From: Colias croceus
Taxonomy: Eukaryota; Arthropoda; Insecta; Lepidoptera; Pieridae
Length of the DNA: 64,000 nucleotides
Direction of reading: 5' to 3'
Assembly: GCF_905220415.1 (NCBI RefSeq)
Contig: NC_059556.1
Location: 7,638,501 to 7,702,500, forward strand
The notes under the pieces were generated by a model that saw nothing but the letters and a program-made list of their open reading frames with translations, was not told the origin of the DNA and did not search any database. Shown piece by piece: positions 9,277 through 20,072 of the stretch. Each line of letters starts with the position of its first letter. The stretch's first letter is position 1. The translations under genes were made by a program, and so were the position numbers.

Positions 9277-12090
9277 TCAAATATTTTCTTGTTTCTTGTT
9301 GTAATTGTGGGATTTTATTGTATTCTCTAATGCTAATCTTCTGTCTGCAATCCACTTGTCTTCGTTTTGTATTGTTTTAATTTCGTTTGGTAGAATAGTG
9401 ACATTTGTACCATCAAGTAAGTATTTTGGTGCAAATCCTGTAACAGAGTGTTCCGTTTCATTATATTTCTGTATACATTCTCTTGCGACTGTTGTCCATG
9501 ATTTTTTGTTATTTTTTTCATTTATTCTGCATCTTATTTTATTTACTATTGTTTGATTTAATCTTTCGTTCAAGCCATTCGAGAATGGTGTATTGACCGC
9601 TGTAAATATTAATGTAATATTGTTGTCCTGTAAATATTGTTTAAATTCTCTGGAGTTGATGCCCGGGTATTGATCTGTTAGAATTATTCCAATCTCATCT
9701 GTCTCGAGAACTTTCTTTGTTAGTTTAATAAAGTCACTTGCATTCTGTGTTTTAGAAGTTACAATAAATGCATACCTGGTGTAGTGGTCTACTAAAAGGT
9801 GTAAATATTTTTTTGTTGACCTAGATCCTCCAAAGCCACCGATAGTATCTATTGACATTATCTCAAACGGTTTTGTTGCTGGTCCCAGTTGTGACATTAG
9901 TCCAAATTTTCCTTGACATCTTGATTTATTTTTTATACATATTTCACATGTTTTACAAATATTTATGATATTTTTTGTTAGATTTTTAGCTGTATATACA
10001 GGGCTTATCTTTTTCTGCAATTGTCTGATACCAATATGGCATAAATCTTCATGCACCTTTTTAATAAGTTTTTTACTGAATTCTTCTGAGAGGATAATCT
10101 TTTCATCTTTCTTTATTCTTTTGTAGTATATTTCATTTTTGTGTATAAGATTTTGTTTATTTTCTATTATTATTGCATTTTTCTTTTGATCTTCAATTAC
10201 ATCTTTTATCTGTATTAAATTAACTATTTTCAATAGGTCCTCTTTGTTATCTTCTGATTCTAATACTGGGTTTCGACTCAAACAGTCAGCTTCAACATTT
10301 TCTTTGCCGGGTATATATTTTATTGTAAAGTCATACTGAGATAGGTAATATGTAAGGTCTCCCAATTCTTCATCCGTCCTGCATTTAATATTCATGTTCT
10401 CTAGAGGTTTGTGGTCAGAATAAATAGTGAATTGTTTTCCAATGAGCCAGTGTTGCCAATACTTGACTGCTTCTTTAATTGCAAGACATTCCAAATATAT
10501 TGCTTTTTTCCGTTTTTGAGTTTCATTCAGTTTCTTTGAGAAATATGCCACCGGCTTGTCTTTGCCGTCTAGTTGTGTCTGTTTTAGTATTGCCCCAATA
10601 CCCCCTAAAGATGCATCTGTAAAAATTTTAATTGGTAAGTCATTATCAAATATTTCCAATACAGGTTGAGAGCATAAATAATTTTTTATTTGATTAAATG
10701 ATTCTTCACACTTCTCTGACCACACAAATTTTTCATTTTTTCTTAATAAATTATGTAATGGGTCTAAAATAATTGCACTTCTTGGTATGTATTCGTGGTA
10801 GAAGTTGATTTTACCCAAAAATTGTCTAATGTTCTTTTGTGTCTTAGGGGTTGGAAAATGTTTTATTGAGATCAGATTGTCTTTAAGTGGTCTTACCGAA
10901 TTGTGCTGAATTACATGTCCTAGGTACTTTACCGAGTCTGAAGCAAAGGTACACTTCTGCAACTTCAATCTAAAGCCTTCTTTTATTATTGCCTCTAATA
11001 CATCTCTAATGTGTCTCAAATGTTCTTCAAAGTTGGACGAGTATATCAAAATATCGTCAATGAAGTTTACTGCATATCCTGTAAGATTGTGCTTTCTTAG
11101 AATATTGCTTAAAATTCTCTGAAAAATTGCTGGTGAGGTTTTCAGGCCAAAAGGGAGGCAGGTCCACTGGTAGTGGCCCTCCTGTGTGACAAATCCTGTT
11201 TTACTTCTATCTTCCACCCTTAGTGGTATTGCCCAAAATGCTGAATTTATGTCCAGTGTAGTAAAATATTTACAATTTCTAGTTTTAATAATTAAATCAT
11301 CTATTAATGGGAAAGGTTGAGCTTGCGGTACAACAATTTTATTCAACTCTCTGAAATCTATGCATAAGCGGGATTTTTTATTTTCACCTTTTTTAAATGC
11401 CATTGTCACTGGAGCAGCGAAAGGACTGTAAGATTCTTCTATTATATTATTCTTTAGTAACATGGATATTTGCTTTTCAATTTCTAATTTATCTTCTATT
11501 GTACATCTATACGGTCTTTTACTACAGTATTTATTGACTAATAAGTCTATGTGAGCTTCATAATTTCTAACTGATCCTATATCATACTTGTCTTTAGCAA
11601 AAATTGTTTTAAATTCCTTTATAATTTTCTCTATCTCAATTTTCTTTTCAGTATCTAAGTGTTCAATCATACTTATAAATTCCTCTGTTTCTATATGTTC
11701 ATTGAAGTTTATTGCAAAAGTATTTTTATATTTTTTTATATTTTCGTTTTCTTTAGGTATTCTGTCTTTTTTATTTACTATTTTCTTTTGTTCTATCTGC
11801 AAGTTTTCATTTTGAGTAAGTCTGAATTTCTGTATCATATCCAATCCGATTATAAAATCATCAAAATCTTCATTTTCTACAACATATACATCCACTTCTT
11901 CTTCCATATCAAATATTTTTATTTTTATTGTTATCAAGCCATCTGTTTTCTTCACACCATTAACCGTTTTCATATATGCAACATTAACATTATCTTTATT
12001 TTCTTTTACTTTTATTAGTCTTGAATTTATCAAAGAGATCTGTGAGCCTGAATCATAAATTCCGCTTACTTCTATTTTATTTTCTAACAA
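9277..12090 (-). CDS. Gypsy Pol: protease, reverse transcriptase, RNase H, integrase
   Basis: The frame encodes 937 residues. The retropepsin active site is YDSGS near residue 13. The reverse transcriptase has WTCLPFGLKTSPAIFQ and the catalytic FIDD near residue 345. RNase H has FTDASLGGIGA near 493. Integrase has an HHCC zinc region (HEDLCHIG, CKTCEIC) from about 680 and a DDE core: IDTIGG near 747, the TDQYPG region, and the final E in GLNERLN near 840. The order PR-RT-RH-IN is that of Ty3/Gypsy. It is not in the gag frame, so Pol is presumably made by frameshifting or reinitiation. The C-terminal integrase module is cut off by a premature stop at the low-coordinate end. The elements most likely act within host cells only; no env is present. 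Confidence 0.93.
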   Translation of the reverse strand: MLENKIEVSGIYDSGSQISLINSRLIKVKENKDNVNVAYMKTVNGVKKTDGLITIKIKIFDMEEEVDVYVVENEDFDDFIIGLDMIQKFRLTQNENLQIEQKKIVNKKDRIPKENENIKKYKNTFAINFNEHIETEEFISMIEHLDTEKKIEIEKIIKEFKTIFAKDKYDIGSVRNYEAHIDLLVNKYCSKRPYRCTIEDKLEIEKQISMLLKNNIIEESYSPFAAPVTMAFKKGENKKSRLCIDFRELNKIVVPQAQPFPLIDDLIIKTRNCKYFTTLDINSAFWAIPLRVEDRSKTGFVTQEGHYQWTCLPFGLKTSPAIFQRILSNILRKHNLTGYAVNFIDDILIYSSNFEEHLRHIRDVLEAIIKEGFRLKLQKCTFASDSVKYLGHVIQHNSVRPLKDNLISIKHFPTPKTQKNIRQFLGKINFYHEYIPRSAIILDPLHNLLRKNEKFVWSEKCEESFNQIKNYLCSQPVLEIFDNDLPIKIFTDASLGGIGAILKQTQLDGKDKPVAYFSKKLNETQKRKKAIYLECLAIKEAVKYWQHWLIGKQFTIYSDHKPLENMNIKCRTDEELGDLTYYLSQYDFTIKYIPGKENVEADCLSRNPVLESEDNKEDLLKIVNLIQIKDVIEDQKKNAIIIENKQNLIHKNEIYYKRIKKDEKIILSEEFSKKLIKKVHEDLCHIGIRQLQKKISPVYTAKNLTKNIINICKTCEICIKNKSRCQGKFGLMSQLGPATKPFEIMSIDTIGGFGGSRSTKKYLHLLVDHYTRYAFIVTSKTQNASDFIKLTKKVLETDEIGIILTDQYPGINSREFKQYLQDNNITLIFTAVNTPFSNGLNERLNQTIVNKIRCRINEKNNKKSWTTVARECIQKYNETEHSVTGFAPKYLLDGTNVTILPNEIKTIQNEDKWIADRRLALENTIKSHNYNKKQENI

Positions 12091-12116
12091 AAGCTTGATT
12101 TTGATTAATGGTGTAC

Positions 12117-13238
12117 TTACTCGTTTTTTTTATTAGTATTTATATCTACTTCAATAATTGAATTATTGTTCACAGTTCTGGCTTTGGTACCCCTTTCAGA
12201 TTCATTTTTATTTTTCTTGAACCAACACAACTCTTCTGGATGGTATCTTATTCCTTTGTCTAAAGATTCACACGTCTTACACGGCTTCTTCTCATTAATT
12301 TTATTTCTATGAAGAAAAGTAGCACTTCTTACCAAAGGTGAGTTCTTCTTGTACATCATACCTTCATATTTTCTTAACTCGTTGAACAAATCAGTAGTGT
12401 TGTTGAGTTCATCCCTGTTTAATTTGTTTAAGATAAACCCAGGTAAGCCTGTTGCAATAAGATCTATTATTGTTTTGGAGTCTACTGATTTGTTTATGTC
12501 TAGTATGAGTCGTTCTTTTTTTATTGCATAATCAATTAATAATCCTTCTTTATACTTGAATGAAAAGGCATATGAGACCATGTCCCATCCTTGGTTTTTA
12601 AACGTTTCCAAAAAATTGTTTTTCCATTCCTTCCATTCAGAAGTTACTGTTAGTTTGATGGCCATCGAGCTATACCAATCCAAACAAGATTTTTCTAAAA
12701 ACAATCTCAATATTTCAATTTTTGTTTCATCTTTTGTAATACTGAAGCGGTCACACTCTTTTTCAAAATTCTCTATCCATTGCAATGCATTACAATTCTT
12801 ACTTGTGAATTTTTCAATAATAAATTTCTCCGAGACATGTCTTAGGTTATGTTGATTTTCTTTATTCGTGGTAGTTTCAATTAATTTTTCTAATATATTT
12901 TGTAAATTACTATCTTTGTCTTTTGGTTGTATGATGCTAATTTCTTCCAAGTATTGATCCAAAAATTGCATATTACCTTCCTCATCTGTATATGTTTTCT
13001 TTTGATCCTCATTTAATTTTATCCAAATTTTTCGGCTTTGATGCCTCTTCTTTATGCTGTTTTTTATTTTCGAGAATGTACTCATTTTAACAATACATGT
13101 ATGGTGAATGACCGGTTTCAGATCATCAGGTAAGACATAACATTTTCCTTCTTCTGTAGTAATTGAGGTTATGGCTAACACATTGGATTTGCCATCATTT
13201 GAAGCTATCATCGTAAACTCAAACTGCAACCGGTCCAT
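12117..13238 (-). CDS. Gypsy Gag-like protein
   Basis: A 373-residue frame directly downstream (minus strand) of the 5' LTR and upstream of pol. It is rich in K, E and N. It contains a capsid-like helical region (WIENFEKECDRFSI, FLEKSCLDWYSSMAIKLT) typical of Gypsy Gag. Near the C-terminus is a cysteine/histidine cluster (CKTCESL, then H and C about 10 residues on) that may be a degenerate zinc knuckle. It presumably forms the particle that packages element RNA. The start at 13238 is the first ATG after the LTR and the putative primer site. Confidence 0.8.
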   Translation of the reverse strand: MDRLQFEFTMIASNDGKSNVLAITSITTEEGKCYVLPDDLKPVIHHTCIVKMSTFSKIKNSIKKRHQSRKIWIKLNEDQKKTYTDEEGNMQFLDQYLEEISIIQPKDKDSNLQNILEKLIETTTNKENQHNLRHVSEKFIIEKFTSKNCNALQWIENFEKECDRFSITKDETKIEILRLFLEKSCLDWYSSMAIKLTVTSEWKEWKNNFLETFKNQGWDMVSYAFSFKYKEGLLIDYAIKKERLILDINKSVDSKTIIDLIATGLPGFILNKLNRDELNNTTDLFNELRKYEGMMYKKNSPLVRSATFLHRNKINEKKPCKTCESLDKGIRYHPEELCWFKKNKNESERGTKARTVNNNSIIEVDINTNKKNE

Positions 13239-13249
13239 CTTCTTTTAGT

Positions 13250-13267
13250 TAACGAAAATGTCGTTTT
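13250..13267 (-). other. Putative primer-binding site of the Gypsy element
   Basis: The bases adjoining the inner edge of the 5' LTR (on the minus strand AAAACGACATTTTCGTT) occupy the primer-binding position. I could not match them to a tRNA 3' end from memory, so the primer is unknown. Confidence 0.4.
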
Positions 13268-13627
13268 ATAAGATATATTATTGAGGATTTTCAAGGAAAC
13301 CAATTTGTTTCTCTGTAAATTAAAAGTTTTATTTTAATAGTTTTCACAATAGTTTAACATACAAATAGTTTGTTACTACAACAACTTAACATATGTAATC
13401 TCACCTGTAAATTAAAAGAAACGACATTTAAAGTCCACATATAATAAATCCCCAATTATATCCCTTCTATCTTTCAGTTTTATTATAAATTGCGTTGCAC
13501 ACCAGCACACAATACTTTAATCCTTTCTCGCCATTTTTTCTTACCGCTACGTCAATCCGCGCCACAGATAACGTGAACGCACGAATCGCGGCAAATTTGA
13601 ATATTGATGAAATGGCATTTCATTACA
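13268..13627 (-). repeat. LTR (5' LTR of the Gypsy element)
   Basis: 360 bp, apparently identical to 8641-9000. The boundary is ambiguous by one base because the flank repeats the last base. Confidence 0.92.
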
Positions 13628-13873
13628 TGCATTCACTTTATGTGTACATTAAAACACTAATCGAATATTCTATCCCATTAGATACTATTTTTCAAACATA
13701 TTTCATCAGCACTGCTCTAACTATATTGTAAAAATATGAAACATACTTAAAAATTAACTAACCATTCTTATTAAAACTATATAATCAAACAACTTAAGTA
13801 ATTGTCGGCGAAGTGTATTACTTTCCAATATTACGACATTCATAACACAAAATTAAAGTAGTTTGGAGCGTGT

Positions 13874-13890
13874 ATTGATCAAAATTGTGT
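13874..13890 (+). promoter_or_regulatory. Conserved GR upstream motif, gene B (weaker match)
   Basis: TGTATTGATCAAAATTG about 60 bp before the start of B keeps the ATTGATCA core seen ahead of A, D, G and H, but loses the CATTGCC part. Confidence 0.4.
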
Positions 13891-13932
13891 TGTAGTAGAT
13901 GTTTTCATTTACATTTGTAAGCAACAACAATA

Positions 13933-16900
13933 ATGTATTCTAAAAATTACAATCTAGACATGACCATTAAATATGTTCTTATATTTCGTATAATATTCGC
14001 CCATTATTACGAATTTTCGTCCATAAATCTAATTAATATGTTATCCAGATGCTATTGTGTATTATTAATTATAATTCTATTAAGTGCATTACTTACATCT
14101 CTTAATATGTATGTATTTACAAGTGTAATTGGTTCCAGTTATGTAACAATAGTGTGTATAAAACATATTGTTAATATAATCCTAGGTTTGTGGTACAAGC
14201 AGAAACACATTTTAAATTTCTACTCATCTATTGTAGTTCTTAATAAATCCAAAACAACGGTTTCTCCTAATGCTCGTATATCCATATATGTCAATGTTTT
14301 TACTATATCGTTATATCTTCTTTACATATTATATTGTCTAATCCTTTCATACGGTAATAACACAATAATTATCCTAGTATCAGCTCTAGAAGTATCTGAA
14401 TATTTATCTCATTTACCAACTTCTATTATTTCTGAATTGTTTTGGATACGCATGTCGTTCCTGCAACGGGAACTTTACAAAATGTGCAACAATGAGAGCA
14501 TGGGTGTAGACGGAAAAATACTACATTTGAAGAAGTTTCTTCGAAATTACAAAATGTTGTTGGACAATATGGGTAATGTGTTACAAATTGTAAGGATATT
14601 GGTAAGCAATACGTGAATTTAGGTAGGCTATGTAATTAATATATATCGATAGATATTATATTATTGTGATTGAAAGCGTCTGTATTTTTCAGATGCTCAT
14701 TGACGTAATCTACATTTTTTTCAAATTTATATTGGACATCAACTGGGGTGTAGGTGCAATAATAGACAATGTGAGTTTTCATATTATTCATATAACTAAT
14801 TTATTATATTGGTTTAAGATTCCCTACAGTTATAGTCGCGTGGTCTATACCTGTAAACCAGTGATGGAAAATTGCAAAGTTCTAAAAATCTAATAGCTCC
14901 AGTTATTTCATCCTTCGTGTACTCTAAGTCGAATAATTACCGCATGCACTCAGTGCAGTGCGAAGAGTCGTGCGCGTGGTTGTGCAACAGGAGCTCCGCA
15001 AAATTCGCGTTCTAAGTACGTTTGCCACGCGACCAACTACGTAAGTTTTTTGTTGTGACTGTTTCATTTATTTATTACAAATATTATATTGTGATTTTAA
15101 AATAATGTTACAGATTTATAAATTATATATAAATTATTAATTTTATAATGTATTTATATTTTATTTATATTTGCAGGTTATTTAGATAGTTATAGACAAC
15201 ATACGAAAGAGACTGATACGAAAGAGACTAACTGATCTTGGTGGCGACTAGTCAAGTTTAGATGGTAAAGAAGACCATGTAGAGAAGCAACAGTAGATGC
15301 CTATACTGGAGATAAATTGAAATCGGAAATAATATCTCTATATAATCGCACAAGTATCAAGTGGATCTGGATGATAAAATTCTGTATTGTTACTCTCTTA
15401 TATTGTTCACGTCCAGAAATTCAAGAAGATGGCTTGTGTTCTATTATCTGAACTACCTCATTGCCTTCAATGTGCTATGCATGTATAAAACCGGCGGCCT
15501 GCATTCAGCGGCAAAATGGTCTGATACCCGGCGGCATAAGACGGCAGCATGTGTGGATGCGCCAAAAGATCAGACAAGAGATTGCCAAGAATCATTTCCC
15601 TCAAAATAAAAGATTTCTTAGTTCTTCCACACCAAGAATGAAGAAACCCGACCATCGACAGCAGGACCAATTCGAAGAAATTATTTTGGTCGGTACCATG
15701 ACTGCATGCCCGTAATTGAAACACACAAAATGTGTGCAGTACGTGTAAAAAGTTTATATTATGTTCTGACCATTTTGAAATTGTATGCTTATTTTTTTGC
15801 AAAATACTGATTAGACTATGTTTTTATGTATATATTTTTTTTGATCTCATGAATTATTTATTGTGAATTATGTGATATTACGACTGAAAAAGAGGTATTT
15901 TTTGTTGTACTTAGTTGTTTTTTATAATCATAAAATATATAGTTGTGTTGATTATTTTAAATAGAAAATATATATTAATGAAGATTTACAAATAAATAAA
16001 CTGACTTTTTAATTTGTTTGTGTACTTTTTCTTGTTTTAAAAATTGTAGACCACGCGTCCTCACACGGCACTTTTAGATACGCGACTACCTTAGGGTTAA
16101 GTTACTCAGTCCTTTTATTATTCACTTACTAAATTTAGTTCCTAAAGCAAAATTCACAAAAAATTCAAATCAGAATTCACATACTATCAATTACAATTTA
16201 CTAAAAACCATTCCCTAGTTTAATATCAAATTCTTTTTATTTTAGGGTCTTAGCGGAGAATCTTTCACTCTAATAATGTCCTCATTAGTAGATGCAATTT
16301 CAATATTTTTATCAGCTGTATTCATGGAGTTAACTAAAAATGAATATGACAAAATAAAAGTTGTTTTATCAGGGGAGATTTTAAAATGTAATGGTAAGTG
16401 TAAGGGAATATTTTGCCCAAAGAATTATTATTTTCATATTATTTTTTAAGAAAGTGTCCTTTGAACGCACTGGAACTTTTAAGTTAGGCCGGTATTTTCA
16501 TATTATTTTTTAAGAAAGTGTCCTTTGAACGCACTGGAACTTTTAAGTTAGGCCGGTTGCAGAGCTTCACCGACCATCAGTGCGTACGTCAGTCGCGCTC
16601 GTCATATGTATGGAAATTCATAAAACCGCTCATACCTTCTTCATAGCTAGACCGACCATACGCACGCGTTTTTCCATACATGCAATGAAACTCTACAACC
16701 GGCCTTATATGAATTTAATTGATTGAGAAAATGAGGATGGAGAGAAGGAGAGAATTCGTCCATTAAATGGAAAAACAGATCTTAAGCCACAAAATATGTT
16801 TTACTGTGACCACAACACGTGATCATTGTAAAACATTTTTTGTGCCTCCTAAAAAGATGCTCAATCATTATTTTAAAGAATAAATTCTTATCTTGTTTGT

Positions 16901-17288
16901 CATTTTACATAATCATAAATTATCGGCGAAAAAATAATTAAATCAACACTAGCATCATTATCATCAGTTATCATCAGCCCATAAAATATGTTCCTACTGC
17001 TGGGATACAGCGTATTTCTCATTAAATTTAGCTTTTTTTTCGTCAAACTATTTTTTCTTAATGAATTTTAAATACATTATAATTCTGCTATGCTCAATTA
17101 TTGTTTACTAATTTGTCTTTCCAGATGTGCAGTATCGCGACGTGGTCTATTCCACACTGGAGTACATCGAAGTTCGTCCTCCGAGCTACACTATCTGGAA
17201 GATCTTTCCCTTTAACATTAACCTCGTTATTGGTTTTATTAATTGTTCTGTTACTTATGTCATTGCTCTTCTGTCTTTTAATTTTTAG
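13933..17288 (+). CDS. Gustatory receptor gene B (4 exons, intact)
   Basis: Exons 13933-14601, 14693-14770, 16246-16393 and 17125-17288 join to 352 residues with phases 0, 0, 1. Exon 1 shows LIFRIIFAHYYEFSS near the N-terminus, LWYKQKH, and SHLPTSIISELFWIRMSFL followed by QRELYKMCN. Exon 2 is MLIDVIYIFFKF-like, exon 3 has FMELTKNEYDKIK. Exon 4 has YIEVRPPSYTIWKIFPFNIN and TM7 TYVIALLSF. Expected to be a membrane taste receptor subunit. Intron 2 (1.47 kb) contains a possible DNA element with CGCGTGGTCTAY ends. Intron 3 contains a perfect 64-bp tandem duplication and a small MITE. It is the first gene downstream of the young Gypsy insertion, whose edge is only 300 bp from the start codon, so its promoter region may be affected. 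Confidence 0.88.
14837..16060. mobile_element. Possible DNA transposon in intron 2 of gene B
   Basis: CGCGTGGTCTAT near 14837 and GTAGACCACGCG near 16048 form a 12-base inverted pair with one mismatch, about 1.2 kb apart. Inside are related motifs (GCGCGTGGTTG, GCCACGCGACCAAC) near 14975-15045 and a GC-richer stretch at 15480-15720 with short open frames of no recognised family. No clear target duplication was found. It could instead be a chance inverted pair around decayed DNA. Confidence 0.4.
16429..16556. repeat. Perfect 64-bp tandem duplication in intron 3 of gene B
   Basis: 16429-16492 and 16493-16556 are identical by eye. The unit ends in AAGTTAGGCCGG, which includes the first bases of the neighbouring MITE. 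Confidence 0.9.
16548..16707. mobile_element. Small MITE, Harbinger-like, TTA target duplication
   Basis: GGCCGGTTGCAGAG at 16551 and CTCTACAACCGGCC ending at 16704 are inverted copies with one mismatch, flanked on both sides by TTA. A 154-bp body and a 3-bp TWA-type duplication fit a PIF/Harbinger-derived MITE. Confidence 0.65.
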
Positions 17289-17510
17289 ATCTGTAAAGTA
17301 TACTATTAAGTAAGTGATAATTTAATATAGCAATATTTTATTTATAAAGAGTTCATATTATATTATTAGATTTTATATGTACTTATAAATATAACAGATT
17401 TGAATTTGATATTCAATATTTTAATTATTTTATATAGAGCAGTTACTAACCTAATAAAATTTTATGAATCTTATCTTAAGTGGTCTTACATACTATATAC
17501 ATTATACATA

Positions 17511-17725
17511 TCTAGCTTTCCGCCCGCGGCTTCGCCCGCGTTTTCAAAGAAAAACCCGCATAGTTCCCGTTCCCGTGCGATTTCCGGGATGAAACCTATC
17601 CTATGTGTAAATCCAAGTTACCCTCTATATATGTGCTAAATTTCATTCAAATCCATTCAGTAGTTTTTACGTGAAAGAGTAACAAACATCCATACATCCA
17701 TACAAACTTTCGCCTTTATAATATA
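17511..17725 (+). repeat. Dispersed repeat family R2, partial copy
   Basis: CTAGCTTTCCGCCCGCGGC to the ACTTTCGCCTTTATAAT tail, with a CATCCATACATCC simple run before the tail. Confidence 0.75.
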
Positions 17726-17727
17726 AT

Positions 17728-17797
17728 ATGTTAGAATAGAATGTTAGAATGTTAGAATGTTAGAATGTTAGAATGTTAGAATGTTAGATGTTAGACT
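17728..17797 (+). repeat. Microsatellite, 8-bp unit TTAGAATG
   Basis: About six to eight head-to-tail copies of TTAGAATG with two slips (an initial TTAGAATAGAATG and a terminal GTTAGATG). Confidence 0.9.
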
Positions 17798-18120
17798 ATA
17801 ATATTAAAATTGAAAGTATATTATACTAACGAAGTGAGTAGGTAGTGAAAATTGTTTATAATATAATTCTAATACAAATAAAAAATATCAAATACATTCC
17901 CAAAATTGATGCCTGAGATTAAAATTTAACTCAGCTAATATTTAACTCAATTCAAGACGCAAAACTATCAACCATTATTCTGTCGGTCTTTTGATCCGTA
18001 ACCAACTGAATGAAACCCATTATTGGAACCAGTTTTTGCCTTTTTTTGCTGGAAAATTTAGATTACTAATTGTTCATTACTTGTTGACTATCACCATTTT
18101 CCATTTAATACTTATCAGTT

Positions 18121-18325
18121 ACTAGCTGTGCCCTGCGGTTTTACCCGCATTGGTCCGCTCCTGTTGGCCATAACGTGATGATATACCTATAGCCCATAGC
18201 CTTCCTCGACAAATGGGCTATCCAACACCGAAAGAATTTTTCAAATCGGACCTGAGATTAGCGCGTTCAAACAAACAAACAAACATACAAACAAACTCTT
18301 CAGCTTTATAATATTAGTATAGATT
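18121..18325 (-). repeat. Dispersed repeat family R1, reverse copy
   Basis: ACTAGCTGTGCCCTGCGG through the inverted GCGCGTTCAAACAAACAAAC block to the TTCAGCTTTATAATATTAG end. Confidence 0.75.
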
Positions 18326-18642
18326 ATACGATAAACCTACCTCCAATTAAATTTAACAACCACGCCAGGTTATTGATAAACACAACTTTATTTCGAAAGA
18401 ACAAGTTTCACTATTTCTTTTTGTATTTAGGTACCACTACTATTCTAAAACCTATCTTATATATAAAATTACCGTGTCACAATGTTAGTTACCATACTCC
18501 TCCAAAACGACTGGACCGATTCTAATGAAATTTTCTGTGCATATCGGGTAGGTCTGAGAATCGGCCAACATCTATTTTTCATACCCCTAAGTGATAAGAG
18601 TAAGGCAGAATAACGTTTGCCAGGACAGCTAGTAAAATATAA

Positions 18643-18800
18643 AAAAGAGCGTGTGTGCCGAGCACACGTGTCAGAAGTGAAACTTCTTTAGCAAGATTCG
18701 AAAAAAGCAAATTCGTCACTTTAATGCATGACGTGACGGTATTGCCATGACGCGACTTGAAATTTTGAAAAAAAAGACACCATAAATCATAATATGAGAA
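18643..18800 (+). repeat. MITE-A family copy (one arm)
   Basis: GAGCGTGTGTGCCGAGCACA followed by AGAAGTGAAACTTCTTTA. The same left end is at 59543. The expected right arm AAAGAAGTTTCACTTC is missing, so it is truncated. Confidence 0.6.
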
Positions 18801-18954
18801 CCTAAGTTTTTAAGGCCGTCCGTTAAACATACCAATTGTGTCATGGACCGCATGCTATGTGGGTGGAATGTAGAAAACTCATTATTTTAGTTACTTTGTA
18901 TGTAATGTAGAATGAATCATTAAACTAACAAACCTATAATTCAAGAATACGACT

Positions 18955-18972
18955 ATTAATCATTGCCCCGAT
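18955..18972 (+). promoter_or_regulatory. Conserved GR upstream motif, locus C
   Basis: ATTAATCATTGCCCCGAT about 83 bp before the ATG, close to the ATTGATCATTGCCACGAT of gene D. The following GATATGCTGGTGGT also resembles the D and G leaders. Confidence 0.5.
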
Positions 18973-19430
18973 AGATATGCTGGTGGTTACTACCTGCAAT
19001 ACAATCGATATTGTGTTCAGAAACATCCTTCTAAAATATGAATTTTAATACTTCTAATCACGATATTTCTATCAAATTTTTTCTTATATTACGTTTAATA
19101 TTTGGACATTATTGTGAGGCTTCGTCGAAAAATATAGGGTAAACGCAGGTATTAACGACCCCTCTAAGGCAATTTCAAAATCAACCATATTTTTTAAGTA
19201 TACTGGTTCTTCTAAAGATTTATAATTTCATTTTATATGCTAGTGTTATGTTTAAAAAATGTATTTATTGAAGCAAATACATTCTAATAAAGGATTATCT
19301 TGTAAAAAATAATTTACAATGTGACTTAGTCGATTGTTGCTATTACCGACCCATAAAAACGGCTGTGAAGCTATTAACGATTTTTATGCAGCTATTCCCG
19401 ATCGTTAACTTAAACTTATGCTTATGCTGT

Positions 19431-19676
19431 TTAACTTAGAATAATTTACTTGAACAAATAATATAAAAAACTATGTATTTACTGTGTAACTTAGAATAAT
19501 TTACTTGAACAAATAATATAAAAAACTATGTATTTACTGTTTAACTTAGAATAATTTACTTGAACAAATAATATAAAAAGCTATGTACTACTGTTTAACT
19601 TAGAATAATTTACTTGAACAAATAATATAAAAAGCTATGTATTTACTGTTTAACTTAAAATAAACTACTTGAACAC
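19431..19676 (+). repeat. Tandem repeat, 55-bp unit, about 4.5 copies
   Basis: Units begin TTAACTTAGAATAATTTACT and contain AACAAATAATATAAAAA and CTATGTATTTACTG. The spacing of the AAC landmark is 55, 55, 54, 55. It lies inside the element disrupting locus C. Confidence 0.92.
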
Positions 19677-20072
19677 TATAAATGTAAAACTTTTGTAAAA
19701 CTATATATTTAATTAAGGAAATAAAAAGGCTTTTTTATTTTTTATTTTTTATTTTTTTTTTTTATTTTTTTTTTATTTTTATTTTTTTTTATTTATTTAT
19801 TTTTATTATTCCCGATCGTATGTGAGAGGAGGCCTTTTTCCAGCAATGGAATGTATAGAAGCTAGTGATGATTATGATTACCGATCTTAATAAAATGAAA
19901 TAAAAATGCAAATATATTCGTATTTTTTTATTGTAGTTATTTTTAATAAAACAAATGAGTACTTTTTAGTAATGAAATAAATAATTATAAACTTTTAAAT
20001 TAATCAACATAATACTATTAATATATTATGCACATATATTAAATTAAGGATTTCAAACTCTAGGATATTTCG

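Larger units (their letters stand above)
8636..13632 (-). mobile_element. Ty3/Gypsy LTR retrotransposon with 5-bp target duplication
   Basis: A complete LTR element of 4987 bp (8641-13627) lies between genes A and B in the opposite orientation. TGCAT is duplicated at 8636-8640 and 13628-13632. It has two 360-bp LTRs that I find identical, a purine tract next to the 3' LTR, a gag frame and a pol frame with protease, reverse transcriptase, RNase H and integrase in Gypsy order. No envelope-like frame is present between pol and the 3' LTR. Pol carries a frameshift near its integrase C-terminus. Identical LTRs indicate very recent insertion. Confidence 0.93.
17289..18954. other. Intergenic B-C: repeats only
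   Basis: Between genes B and C I see an R2 fragment, a small microsatellite, an R1 reverse copy, another lepidopteran repeat near 18454-18640 ending in CAGGACAGCTAGTAAAAT, and a MITE-A relative. No coding exon is supported. Confidence 0.6.

Noticed and set aside
11588..12018. Open frames on the + strand opposite Gypsy pol (F/I/Y-rich, up to 119 residues)
   Set aside because: They mirror an A/T-rich coding frame and have no domain; shadows of pol.
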